Shown here: positions 25,791 to 34,051 of the stretch, piece by piece
How positions within the stretch are numbered: position 1 is the first letter of the stretch
How the letters are laid out: each line of letters opens with the position of its first letter
NCBI GenBank assembly: GCA_045576655.1
Contig: JAZNGW010000027.1
Coordinates: 1-64,000, forward strand
From: RGIG8745 sp045576655
GTDB lineage: Bacteria; Bacteroidota; Bacteroidia; Bacteroidales; Bacteroidaceae
Direction of reading: 5' to 3'
DNA: 64,000 nucleotides
Notes under the pieces: generated by a model
What the model was told of the DNA's origin: nothing
The model's database searches: none
What the model saw: the letters and a program-made list of their open reading frames with translations, nothing else
Program-made: the position numbers and the translations under genes

Positions 25791-26825
25791 CTATTTCAAT
25801 TCCTTAACGAGATAGATGATTGCCGGGAGGTGGTCGCTATATCCGTTGAGCCATACACCGCTGGCATGGGTGCGTTTAGGGTTGCCCTTGAAGCGTCCTT
25901 CTTGCTGTATGAGGTAGTCGCGCAGGAAAACTTCGTTCTTGTAATACTTCAGTGTAGAACGGTCTTTGCCAAGCATATTCCCTGTAAATATGATTTGGTC
26001 GAAGAGATTCCATTTGCCGTCGTAGAGCAGCGTGCCTTGACCTGTCTTATATAGCATGTCCCACCACGGGTTATAAAGGTCATGGTTGCCGCAGTCCTTG
26101 ATTTTATGCTTTGCTCCGAGAGCATCGCTGACGCTTTTGTCTTTAGGGTCGTCGTTGAGGTCGCCCATGATGATGACTTTAGCGTCGGGATCAGCAGCAA
26201 GTATGGAGTCCTTGATGGCGCGTACTTGTGTGCCTCCCAGTTCGCGATAGAAACTTACAGCAGCGCGCGAAGGCCAATGGTTGACAATGACGTGGAGGTT
26301 TTCGCCAGCCATTTTACCGCTTGCGAGGAGGAAACCGCGTGTGGCGTATGTGGTGTCGTTGTCGGGGTAGATATATGGCACAAGGCGGCTGCTTTCAAGT
26401 TGGAAAAATCGCGGGTTGTAGAAGAACGCGCAGTCCACTCCGCGGCGGTCGGGACCTTCGTGATGAATGATCTGGTAACCGCGATTCTTGAGTGCTGGTT
26501 GCTTAAGGAGGTCTTCAAGCACTCGGCGGTTTTCAATTTCGGACACACCGATTATGGCAGCGCCTTTGGGCAGGCGGTCAGTGCATAGCTCGGCGAGTAC
26601 CTTTGACATGTTGGTAAGTTTGTTCTCGTACTTCATCTTTCCCCATTTGTTCGTTCCGTCTGGCAGGAACTCATAATCGTTCTTCCCGTTGTCATGGATC
26701 GTGTCGAAAAGGTTTTCGAGGTTATAGAACGCGATTCCGTACATACCGATGCGTACAGGGTTGCTCGATGTGAGTACAGTGATGAGGATGAATGATAGAA
26801 TGAAAGATAGAATAGATTTTTTCAT
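25791..26825 (-). CDS. exported endonuclease/exonuclease/phosphatase (EEP) family protein
   Basis: This 344-residue protein has an N-terminal signal/anchor (about 1-22) and a DNase I-like fold. F-Y-N-L-E-N-L-F-D-T near 35 holds the first metal ligand region (N, E). Other motifs are I-I-G-V-S-E-I-E-N-R (catalytic Glu), R-R-G-V-D-C-A-F-F-Y, V-N-H-W-P-S-R, I-M-G-D-L-N-D-D-P (D-x-N) and the closing Y-S-D-H-L-P (catalytic His). It cuts phosphodiesters outside the cytoplasm. It stands back to back with the TonB receptor gene, pointing to shared use of nucleic acid as substrate. The longer frame adds 12 residues ahead of the signal and is not used here. Confidence 0.88.
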   Translation of the reverse strand: MKKSILSFILSFILITVLTSSNPVRIGMYGIAFYNLENLFDTIHDNGKNDYEFLPDGTNKWGKMKYENKLTNMSKVLAELCTDRLPKGAAIIGVSEIENRRVLEDLLKQPALKNRGYQIIHHEGPDRRGVDCAFFYNPRFFQLESSRLVPYIYPDNDTTYATRGFLLASGKMAGENLHVIVNHWPSRAAVSFYRELGGTQVRAIKDSILAADPDAKVIIMGDLNDDPKDKSVSDALGAKHKIKDCGNHDLYNPWWDMLYKTGQGTLLYDGKWNLFDQIIFTGNMLGKDRSTLKYYKNEVFLRDYLIQQEGRFKGNPKRTHASGVWLNGYSDHLPAIIYLVKELK

Positions 26826-26989
26826 CTGTGTATGTTTATTAGATAGTGTTGTCTTGAACAAATTAACGCTTGAAAGGTGTTATTGTTTCTGTCGGCAAAT
26901 ATCACAAAAAAAAATGAATGGAAGACTTTTGGACGGAAAAAAAATATGAAAAGGTGAGTGTAAATAGTGGTTTGAACAAGTTCTTTTGT

Positions 26990-26997
26990 TATATTTG
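26990..26997 (+). promoter_or_regulatory. -7 box of the nuclease/TonB operon
   Basis: TATATTTG matches TAnnTTTG and lies 46 bp before the ATG at 27044. A TTTG at 26971 is only 15 bp away, so the -33 element is uncertain. Confidence 0.5.
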
Positions 26998-27043
26998 TGG
27001 TTTGAAATGCTTAAAGTGCGAAACACCAAAAAAACTAACTTAT

Positions 27044-29758
27044 ATGATTAAAGGAGTAAATTTATTGGCAGTTGCCGTGTGTATGGCCTCTACGGTTTGT
27101 GCGCAGGAGCAGCTTGCCGACACTCTGAAAACTCAGGATGACAATTCTGACTTCACGTTCACAGAGAGCCAGCTCGATGAGGACATGGATGCGGCTCAGA
27201 CGGTGTCGTCGGTAGTTTCCTCGAAGAGTGACCCTTATTTGGCAGAGGTGGGCTATTTGTTCAGTCCGATGCGTTTCAGGGTTCGTGCGTATGACAATAT
27301 GTACAACCAGACGTACATGAACGGCCTTATGTTGAATGACCTGGAAACTGGACGTTTCAGTTACGGACTCATTGGAGGTATGAATGATGCGGTACGCAAT
27401 AAAGAAGGCGTGTCCGGATTTGAGTACAACAATTTCGGCTTGACAGGAGTTGGAGGCGGAACAAGCATCAATACTCGTGCCAGCCAGTTTGCGCAGGGCT
27501 CTAAACTTGCCCTCTCTGGATGTAACCGCAACTACACCTTGCGCGGAATGTTTACCCATGCAACAGGACTTATGGACAACGGTTGGGCATTAGCAGGAAG
27601 CATAGGCTATCGTTGGGCAAAGGAAGGCGTAATAGAGGGTACATTCTACAATTCGTTTAGCTATTTCCTTTCGGCGGAAAAAAGATTTGGTGATAATCAC
27701 AGCCTGTCGCTTGTGACGTTCGGTTCGTCGACGGAACGAGCTCAGCAGGGAGCTTCGACCGAAGAAGCATATTGGTTGGCAAACTCCCATTACTACAATC
27801 CGAACTGGGGATACCAGAATGGAAAGAAACGTAATGCAAGAGTGGTGGAGAGCTTTGAACCGACTTCAATCTTGACTTGGGATTGGGACATAAAGGACGG
27901 CATGAAACTCACGACGGCGGCTGGATTCAAATACAGTATGTACAGCACTTCCGCACTCGGTTGGAATGGCGATGCCTATGATCCTCGTCCGGACTACTAC
28001 AAGAATATGCCTTCGAGCATTTTTGACGTGTACGACCCAGAGAAGAACAATCCGGAGTATCTGGCTCAAAATCCGTTCTTGCTTGAAGAGTATGAGGAAC
28101 TTAAGAACTACTGGTTGGAGAGCAAGGCTAATCGCCAGATAAACTGGGATCGCATGTACTATGTGAATCGTCAGAATGAGGCCGAAGGCGGCGAAGCGCT
28201 TTACTATCAGGAGCGCAGACATAACGATCAGATGGTTTTTGCTCTCAACTCGACACTGAACCATATCATCAATAAGCAGCATAAGTATGTTGTTGGACTC
28301 CAACTGAATACAACTAAGGGTATGCACTACAAGACAATGGACGACCTGCTTGGAGGAACCCGATATGTTGATGTTGACAAGTTTGCTGCAAACGACTACG
28401 GCCCTAACAGCCCTGAGGCTCAGAACGACTTGAACAATCCAAACCGCAGGATTGGGGTGGGCGACAAGTTCGGCTATAACTATAATATATATGTGAACAA
28501 GGCTCGTCTTTGGACTATGTACCAATATTCACAGCCACAGTTAGACATCAACCTCGGAGCACATGTGGAAGGAACTACTATGGAGCGCGACGGTTTGATG
28601 AGAAACGGACGTGCTGCCGAAAATTCTTACGGTAAGAGCGGACAGGCGAAGTTCTTCGGTGGCGGAGTAAAAGGAACTCTCACATGGCGCCCTTTGGCAA
28701 ACCATCGAATCACCTATTCATGGGGGTATGAGTCGCAGGCTCCTTTGGCACGCAATAGTTTCGTCGCTCCGCGTATACAGAATAATTTTGTGAACAACCT
28801 TACAAATGAAGATATTCTCAGCGGCGAACTCTCTTATGCATTCCGATTTGGCAGTTTCTCAGGAAAGGTTAGTGGCTACTACACAAAGTTCTTGAACCAG
28901 GTGGAGCAGACAGCCTATTTCAATGACCAGCAAAGCACGTTCACATATCTCACAATGAGCGGAGTAGAGAAGGAACACTACGGTTTGGAAGGAGCATTGA
29001 TGTATCAGGTAAATTCTAACCTCTCCTTCAATGTGATAGGTTCGATAAGCGAAGCCAAATACACAAATAATCCGTACGCCCAGATCAACTATGAAGGAAT
29101 GGACGGTAAAGAGATTTACAAGCTTAACCGTTGTGTGAATCCTGTGACAAAGGAGGCTATGCCTTTGCGTGTTATAGCTGACGGTATTCACGTGGGAAGC
29201 ACACCGCTCACCGCTGTCAGCGTGGGTGCAAACTACAATATCAATAATTGGTTCTTTGAGGCAGCTCTCAACTATTATGACAGAGTTTATGTAGGCTTCT
29301 CTCAGTATCGCCGTCTGAATAGCACATATGGCACAGCTGGTAAGTTCTATACTCCGACAAGCGTTGATGCCAATGGTAACAAAGTCTACGAGGTTATGGC
29401 TAATGAACTGAAAGAGAACGGTGGAATCTTGTTTGATAACGAAGGTAATGTCGTCAAGGAATACGCAGCAGAACAGGAAAAGTTTGATGGCGGATTCATG
29501 CTCGACCTTTCAATCGGAAGATATATCCGATTGGCAAAAGGTAGAAGTCTGTCAATTAACCTTTCGCTTAGCAATGTGCTTAACAACTGCGATATGCGCA
29601 CAGGCGGATACGAGCAGAACCGTGATGACAACTACTATAAAGAAAGCGGCGGACAATACAGCAAGGGAGAGGCTAAGGCTTACAAGTTCTCTAAGAACTC
29701 TAAATACTACTATGCTAACGCGTTCAACTTCTTCCTGAATATTGGATATAAGTTCTAA
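27044..29758 (+). CDS. TonB-dependent outer-membrane receptor of the nuclease locus
   Basis: This is a 904-residue protein with a signal peptide (M-I-K-G-V...V-C-A-Q). A plug-like N-terminal region (about 55-170: M-F-R-V-R-A-Y-D type, N-G-L-M-L-N-D, G-G-G-T-S-I-N) is followed by a long series of amphipathic strands. It ends F-F-L-N-I-G-Y-K-F, with the terminal aromatic of TonB receptors. No carboxypeptidase-like N-domain and no SusD partner gene are present, so it is not a classical SusC. The genes for a DUF5689 lipoprotein, a repeat lipoprotein and a nuclease follow at 44, 28 and 6 bp. It probably imports oligonucleotides or a nucleic-acid product (inference). Forty-two upstream in-frame codons are ignored because the promoter lies within them. 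Confidence 0.86.
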   Translation: MIKGVNLLAVAVCMASTVCAQEQLADTLKTQDDNSDFTFTESQLDEDMDAAQTVSSVVSSKSDPYLAEVGYLFSPMRFRVRAYDNMYNQTYMNGLMLNDLETGRFSYGLIGGMNDAVRNKEGVSGFEYNNFGLTGVGGGTSINTRASQFAQGSKLALSGCNRNYTLRGMFTHATGLMDNGWALAGSIGYRWAKEGVIEGTFYNSFSYFLSAEKRFGDNHSLSLVTFGSSTERAQQGASTEEAYWLANSHYYNPNWGYQNGKKRNARVVESFEPTSILTWDWDIKDGMKLTTAAGFKYSMYSTSALGWNGDAYDPRPDYYKNMPSSIFDVYDPEKNNPEYLAQNPFLLEEYEELKNYWLESKANRQINWDRMYYVNRQNEAEGGEALYYQERRHNDQMVFALNSTLNHIINKQHKYVVGLQLNTTKGMHYKTMDDLLGGTRYVDVDKFAANDYGPNSPEAQNDLNNPNRRIGVGDKFGYNYNIYVNKARLWTMYQYSQPQLDINLGAHVEGTTMERDGLMRNGRAAENSYGKSGQAKFFGGGVKGTLTWRPLANHRITYSWGYESQAPLARNSFVAPRIQNNFVNNLTNEDILSGELSYAFRFGSFSGKVSGYYTKFLNQVEQTAYFNDQQSTFTYLTMSGVEKEHYGLEGALMYQVNSNLSFNVIGSISEAKYTNNPYAQINYEGMDGKEIYKLNRCVNPVTKEAMPLRVIADGIHVGSTPLTAVSVGANYNINNWFFEAALNYYDRVYVGFSQYRRLNSTYGTAGKFYTPTSVDANGNKVYEVMANELKENGGILFDNEGNVVKEYAAEQEKFDGGFMLDLSIGRYIRLAKGRSLSINLSLSNVLNNCDMRTGGYEQNRDDNYYKESGGQYSKGEAKAYKFSKNSKYYYANAFNFFLNIGYKF

Positions 29759-29802
29759 TAAGATTTGTTCGGGTTTGTTCAAACTTCAAATAAAGGAAAA
29801 CA

Positions 29803-30765
29803 ATGAAAAGTATATTATCAAAAATAATTCTTGCAACCTTCCTTGCCGTATCGTTCGTTTCGTGTATGAATGATTATGACGATCCGTCAACAGAAAGCAA
29901 TGACGTAACCAGTTCTGTATCAGTGGGCGAGGTGAATGCTACGATAGGAGAGGTTAAAGCGAAGTGGTGCGCAAGCAGTGCAGGCGCAGACTTCTCCCGC
30001 AACGCATCAAATTTCTTCTCCAAAGTCAATGAAGATGTTGTAATCGAAGGCGTTGTCGTAGCCAATGACATTAGTGGCAATCTTTATCAGACACTCCTGT
30101 TACGTAATATCAATTCAGAAGCAAATACAGACGAGTGCATCCAGCTGGCGGTAAAGAATACCTGTCTTTACCCTTATTTCCCGCTCGGTCAGCGTGTGAA
30201 AATCAATCTTAAGGGGCTTTATGCAGGATGCTATAGCAAGGTCCCAAAGATTGGTCAGCCTTATTACACAAGCAACGGAAATCTTGCACTTGGACCAATG
30301 CTCTTGAGCATGTGCAAAACTAATGTAGAACTTGTTGGAACTCCTTCCAAGGAGGCTCCGGAACTTATTCCGGTTGACTTGACAGATGCAGCAGGCGAGG
30401 CTTGGCTTAGGGCGAGTGCGAATAAGACTTATGCAAACACTCCGATGCTTGCTACCGTTAGGGGAAAGATAAAGGAGGTGCAGGGTGATGCAGCAAATAC
30501 AGCTGATAAAGGCGAACTTTCAGGCGAGTATGAGCCTCTCCCAAAGATTTTTGCTCCAGAAGTTCTTTATGATGCAGGTTATGCAGTAGACCGTACCATA
30601 CAGCTGCAGACAAACAATTCATCTGTGGCCATACGCACATCTACACAGAATCCGATTGCGTTTATGGAGATTCCTGCCGACGTGCGTTCCTATACAGGTA
30701 TGCTTACATACTACGATTCATGGCAGGTGCAACTTCGTAACCTTGATGACATCAGCGAAAACTAA
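29803..30765 (+). CDS. DUF5689 lipoprotein
   Basis: This 320-residue protein has a lipobox S-F-V-S-C (Cys21). The core (about 75-180: V-V-V-A-N-D-I-S-G-N-L-Y-Q-T-L, I-N-L-K-G-L-Y-A-G) is the DUF5689 domain, an OB-fold-like unit. A second similar beta region ends the protein (Y-T-G-M-L-T-Y-Y-D-S-W-Q-V-Q-L-R). OB-folds often bind nucleic acid, and the context of three nucleases suits a surface binding subunit, analogous in place to SusD. That role is inferred. Confidence 0.82.
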   Translation: MKSILSKIILATFLAVSFVSCMNDYDDPSTESNDVTSSVSVGEVNATIGEVKAKWCASSAGADFSRNASNFFSKVNEDVVIEGVVVANDISGNLYQTLLLRNINSEANTDECIQLAVKNTCLYPYFPLGQRVKINLKGLYAGCYSKVPKIGQPYYTSNGNLALGPMLLSMCKTNVELVGTPSKEAPELIPVDLTDAAGEAWLRASANKTYANTPMLATVRGKIKEVQGDAANTADKGELSGEYEPLPKIFAPEVLYDAGYAVDRTIQLQTNNSSVAIRTSTQNPIAFMEIPADVRSYTGMLTYYDSWQVQLRNLDDISEN

Positions 30766-30793
30766 CACGATAACAATTAATACATAAAATATC

Positions 30794-32962
30794 ATGAAAA
30801 AAGTCTTTTCATTATTTGCAACAGCGGCTTTAGCCTTTGCGTTTACGGCATGTGAGGATATTCCTGCTCCGTATGAGATTTACTATGAGGAGGAAGAAAT
30901 TCCTGGTGCGGAGGGCGTCATTGTAGATGAGTCATTTGCTACAGACCTCGGTTCGTTCTCTGCCGTTAATACCGTAGGAAACTATTCTTGGTATGTCAAC
31001 TATAGTTGCGCCCAGGTAACATCGTATACCGACGATGATGGAGATGGTACAAAAGAAAATAATCAGGCAGAGAGCTGGATGGTATCTTCGCCGCTTGATT
31101 TGACCGAGGTGGATTCGGCATACGTTAATTTTGACTATATTTTGCGCTATGCTACAAACAGTCAGATGAGCACTCATTATCAGTTGCTTGTGAGCAAGGA
31201 TTATAATGGTTCAGACGTTACTACTGCAACATGGACAGCTCTTCCTCTAAGCCTTGTTCAGGGATCTGATTGGGACACTTGGTATTCGAGCGGTGATATT
31301 CAGATTCCTTCTGAGTTTTGCAATACGCCGAATGTATATGTGGCGCTATTCTATAAGGCCACAACAAAGGCGGCAACTTGGGAAGTTAAGAACTTCAAAG
31401 TGCTGAAGGGGGCTGCAAATGCTTCTTCTAGTGATGATAACGGTAGCGATGCGGTTAAGACTCTTCCTTATTCAGAAGAGTTTAGCACATCTTTCGGCTC
31501 GTTCAAGAATGTGACAACAAGTGGAGCTGGCGAATGGATTATTGATTATAGCACAGCTAAGGCAACAGGCTATGATAACGCAAGCACGGTCACAACTGCC
31601 GGTACTTACTATCTTGTTTCTCCTCAGATTTCACTTTCTGATGTGACAGAAGCATATGTGTCATACGAATATATCCTTCGTTACAATCGTGGTGATGAGA
31701 ACCAGAAGGTGCTCATTAGTGCAGATTATACAGATAACCCTGCAACAGCTACATGGACAACTCTTGCTCAGAAGCATATAGAAGGTTCTGATTGGGTTAC
31801 TTTTGAGACGGGCAAGGTGAACATCCCTGCAGAATTTATGGGCAAGACTGTACGTGTTGCGTTCTATTATAACACAAATGCTACAAGCGGCTCTACTTGG
31901 GAAGTGAAGAATTTCTCAATTCAGCAAGGCAAGGTAGAAGGCGGACAGACTCCTGGCACTCCTGATGCAGGAGGTACAAAGACACTCCCTTACACAGAAT
32001 CTTTCACTTCTTCTTTGGGCGCATTCACAAGTGTTACTGCTACAGGCGGTGGCGAGTGGATCAACGACTTCAAGACTGCCAAAGCGTCAAACTATGACAG
32101 TGCCACAAAGGAAACAACTCCAGGTACTATCTATCTTGTTTCACCTGCAATCTCGCTTGAAGGTGTTAAGACTGCTTATCTCGCTTACGAGTCAATCGTA
32201 AACTATAATAAGGGTGATGCAAACCAGCAGGTGCTGATATCTAAGGACTATGCTGGCGACCCTTCAACTGCCACTTGGACTCTCATCAACCAGACACATT
32301 CCGCATTTGTCGACTGGAACACATTCGAGTCTCTCTCATTTGCCGTGCCTGCCGATTTCATCGGTTCAACTGTTTATGTCGCATTCCGCTACAATGCTGA
32401 AGCGTCAGGATGCTCTACTTGGGAAGTGCGTAATTTCTCTATGACTGAAACTGCTGACGAAGGCGGTTCTGAGGAAGGTGGCTCAACAACTGAAATAGGT
32501 GGTCTTGAAACGTTTGCAAATGGAGACTTCGAAGAATGGGTCGGAAGCAAGCCTACACATTGGACACCGACTACGACAGCAGGTAATGGCACCCTTTCTC
32601 AGTCTACAGATGCGCATAGCGGTAATTACTCAGTTAAGGTTACTGGAGCGACAAGTGGCAATAAGAGAATTGGTTATAAGGAAATGATTCTTGAGCCAGG
32701 AAAGTATACCATGCAGTTCTATACTAAGGCCGCTACAGCCGCAGGCGGAAGCGTACGTCCTGGATACGTGCCTGTTACTGACGGAAAGGTAGGCACATAC
32801 ATGTATGGTGAATATACAAACGACTTGACTAATACGGAGTGGGTACTTGTTACGCATCAGTTTGAACTTTCTGCAAAAACCACGGTTAACCTTGTGATAA
32901 TGAATGCAAAGAACCCTGGCAAGGACGTTCTCATAGACGACTTCACTATTACAAAAGAATGA
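30794..32962 (+). CDS. lipoprotein with three tandem choice-of-anchor-J-like domains and a C-terminal binding domain
   Basis: This is a 722-residue lipoprotein (lipobox A-F-T-A-C, Cys20). Three copies of a domain of about 165 residues begin near 45, 218 and 395. Each opens with E-S/E-F-xx-x-L-G-S/A-F and closes with T-W-E-V-K/R-N-F. Each also has a Y-D/E-Y-I-L-R-Y or similar strand and S-K/A-D-Y. Linkers are G/S/D-rich. The last about 160 residues (N-G-D-F-E-E-W-V...K-P-T-H-W) are a separate carbohydrate-binding-like jelly roll. It probably sits on the cell surface, binding ligand near the TonB receptor. No catalytic residues are evident. Confidence 0.78.
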   Translation: MKKVFSLFATAALAFAFTACEDIPAPYEIYYEEEEIPGAEGVIVDESFATDLGSFSAVNTVGNYSWYVNYSCAQVTSYTDDDGDGTKENNQAESWMVSSPLDLTEVDSAYVNFDYILRYATNSQMSTHYQLLVSKDYNGSDVTTATWTALPLSLVQGSDWDTWYSSGDIQIPSEFCNTPNVYVALFYKATTKAATWEVKNFKVLKGAANASSSDDNGSDAVKTLPYSEEFSTSFGSFKNVTTSGAGEWIIDYSTAKATGYDNASTVTTAGTYYLVSPQISLSDVTEAYVSYEYILRYNRGDENQKVLISADYTDNPATATWTTLAQKHIEGSDWVTFETGKVNIPAEFMGKTVRVAFYYNTNATSGSTWEVKNFSIQQGKVEGGQTPGTPDAGGTKTLPYTESFTSSLGAFTSVTATGGGEWINDFKTAKASNYDSATKETTPGTIYLVSPAISLEGVKTAYLAYESIVNYNKGDANQQVLISKDYAGDPSTATWTLINQTHSAFVDWNTFESLSFAVPADFIGSTVYVAFRYNAEASGCSTWEVRNFSMTETADEGGSEEGGSTTEIGGLETFANGDFEEWVGSKPTHWTPTTTAGNGTLSQSTDAHSGNYSVKVTGATSGNKRIGYKEMILEPGKYTMQFYTKAATAAGGSVRPGYVPVTDGKVGTYMYGEYTNDLTNTEWVLVTHQFELSAKTTVNLVIMNAKNPGKDVLIDDFTITKE

Positions 32963-32968
32963 TCCTTG

Positions 32969-33853
32969 ATGACGAATAAATTTATACATGTATTAACATT
33001 GGCAGCAGTACTTGTTACTGCTGCCTCTTGTTCTAAGGACGATGATGGAGAAGGCGGCGGAATCATACTCGGAGGGGTGACTCTGAGCAACGATTATACC
33101 AAGCGCATCGAAGTGCCGGAACTCAAGAACGGCAACATCTTCATTCAGCACAGCACTAAAATAGGCGCCGATTCCGTTATGACTTACTGTCTTGAGTATG
33201 ACCGCACAAAATGGCACTCCCGTTGGGTTGCATTCCGATTTGACGGTACTACCAGACAGAAACGGGTGAGCCGCAAAGACTATAACATTAAACCGCAGTA
33301 TCCGGCAGACCCTAAGCTGGCATCTAATTATGCCATTGAGGACGATGCTTCTTTCAATGGTTATAATCACGGACATCTCTGCGCTTCAGCCGACCGCCTG
33401 TTCTCGCGCGAGGGTAACGACCAGACATTCTACATGACAAATATGTCACCTCAAAACGGGAACTTCAATAGTAACTATTGGTCCGTGCTTGAAAATCTTG
33501 TGCAGGACAGAGGGCGTGATGCTTCATTTGCTGACACACTATATGTGTGTAAAGGCGGAACCATTGAAAACAAGCAATTCCTGACTCGTGTGGCAAGCGG
33601 ACGTATTGTGGTACCAAAGTATTATTTTATGGCACTGCTGAAGGTTAAGAATGGAGCATATTCTTCTATTGCATTCTGTATGGAGCATAAGGATTACGGG
33701 CGAAATTCCCCGTCGCGTTCTGAAATGTCAAAGCATGCGATGTCGGTTGATGAACTTGAGGAATTTACGGGAATCAACTTTTTCCATAATTTGCCAGACA
33801 AGGCTGAGATTGCGGTGGAAACAAATTACAGCATTAGTGCATGGGGACTTTAA
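32969..33853 (+). CDS. DNA/RNA non-specific endonuclease (NUC1 family), lipoprotein
   Basis: This 294-residue nuclease has a lipobox T-A-A-S-C (Cys21). The beta-beta-alpha metal core reads Y-N-H-G-H-L-C-A-S-A-D-R (His136 as general base) followed by Y-M-T-N-M-S-P-Q-N-G-N-F-N (metal-binding Asn). The usual D-R-G-H is replaced by N-H-G-H, a variant seen in bacterial relatives. It would cleave DNA and RNA at the surface. The ATG at 32969 follows an in-frame TTG and lies 6 bp after the preceding stop. A terminator follows. Confidence 0.9.
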   Translation: MTNKFIHVLTLAAVLVTAASCSKDDDGEGGGIILGGVTLSNDYTKRIEVPELKNGNIFIQHSTKIGADSVMTYCLEYDRTKWHSRWVAFRFDGTTRQKRVSRKDYNIKPQYPADPKLASNYAIEDDASFNGYNHGHLCASADRLFSREGNDQTFYMTNMSPQNGNFNSNYWSVLENLVQDRGRDASFADTLYVCKGGTIENKQFLTRVASGRIVVPKYYFMALLKVKNGAYSSIAFCMEHKDYGRNSPSRSEMSKHAMSVDELEEFTGINFFHNLPDKAEIAVETNYSISAWGL

Positions 33854-33868
33854 TTGAATAATTATATT

Positions 33869-33907
33869 GGGCGTTCGTTTATTTGCAGACGGACGCTCGT
33901 TTATTTT
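33869..33907 (+). terminator. terminator after the nuclease lipoprotein gene
   Basis: GGGCGTTCGTTT pairs along its whole length (with G-U pairs) with AGACGGACGCTC around a 6-nt loop, followed by GTTTATTTT. Confidence 0.75.
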
Positions 33908-34003
33908 CGTGCTGAAGTAAAAGATTTTCCTACTTTTAGCGAAAAAAATGCACGCTAAATGTTAAGTTTTCAATAGCGTGCGCTTATTGTCAATCTTTTT
34001 TGC

Positions 34004-34011
34004 TAATTTTG
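34004..34011 (+). promoter_or_regulatory. -7 box for the second nuclease-locus unit
   Basis: TAATTTTG fits TAnnTTTG, 40 bp before the ATG at 34052 and downstream of the terminator, indicating a separate transcript. Confidence 0.5.
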
Positions 34012-34051
34012 TAACTAACCAATTTATATACTAATTTAAAATTAAACACTT

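Noticed and set aside
27044..32962. classical SusC/SusD polysaccharide utilisation locus
   Set aside because: The receptor lacks the SusC N-terminal carboxypeptidase-like domain, no SusD is encoded, and the enzymes are nucleases and not glycosidases.
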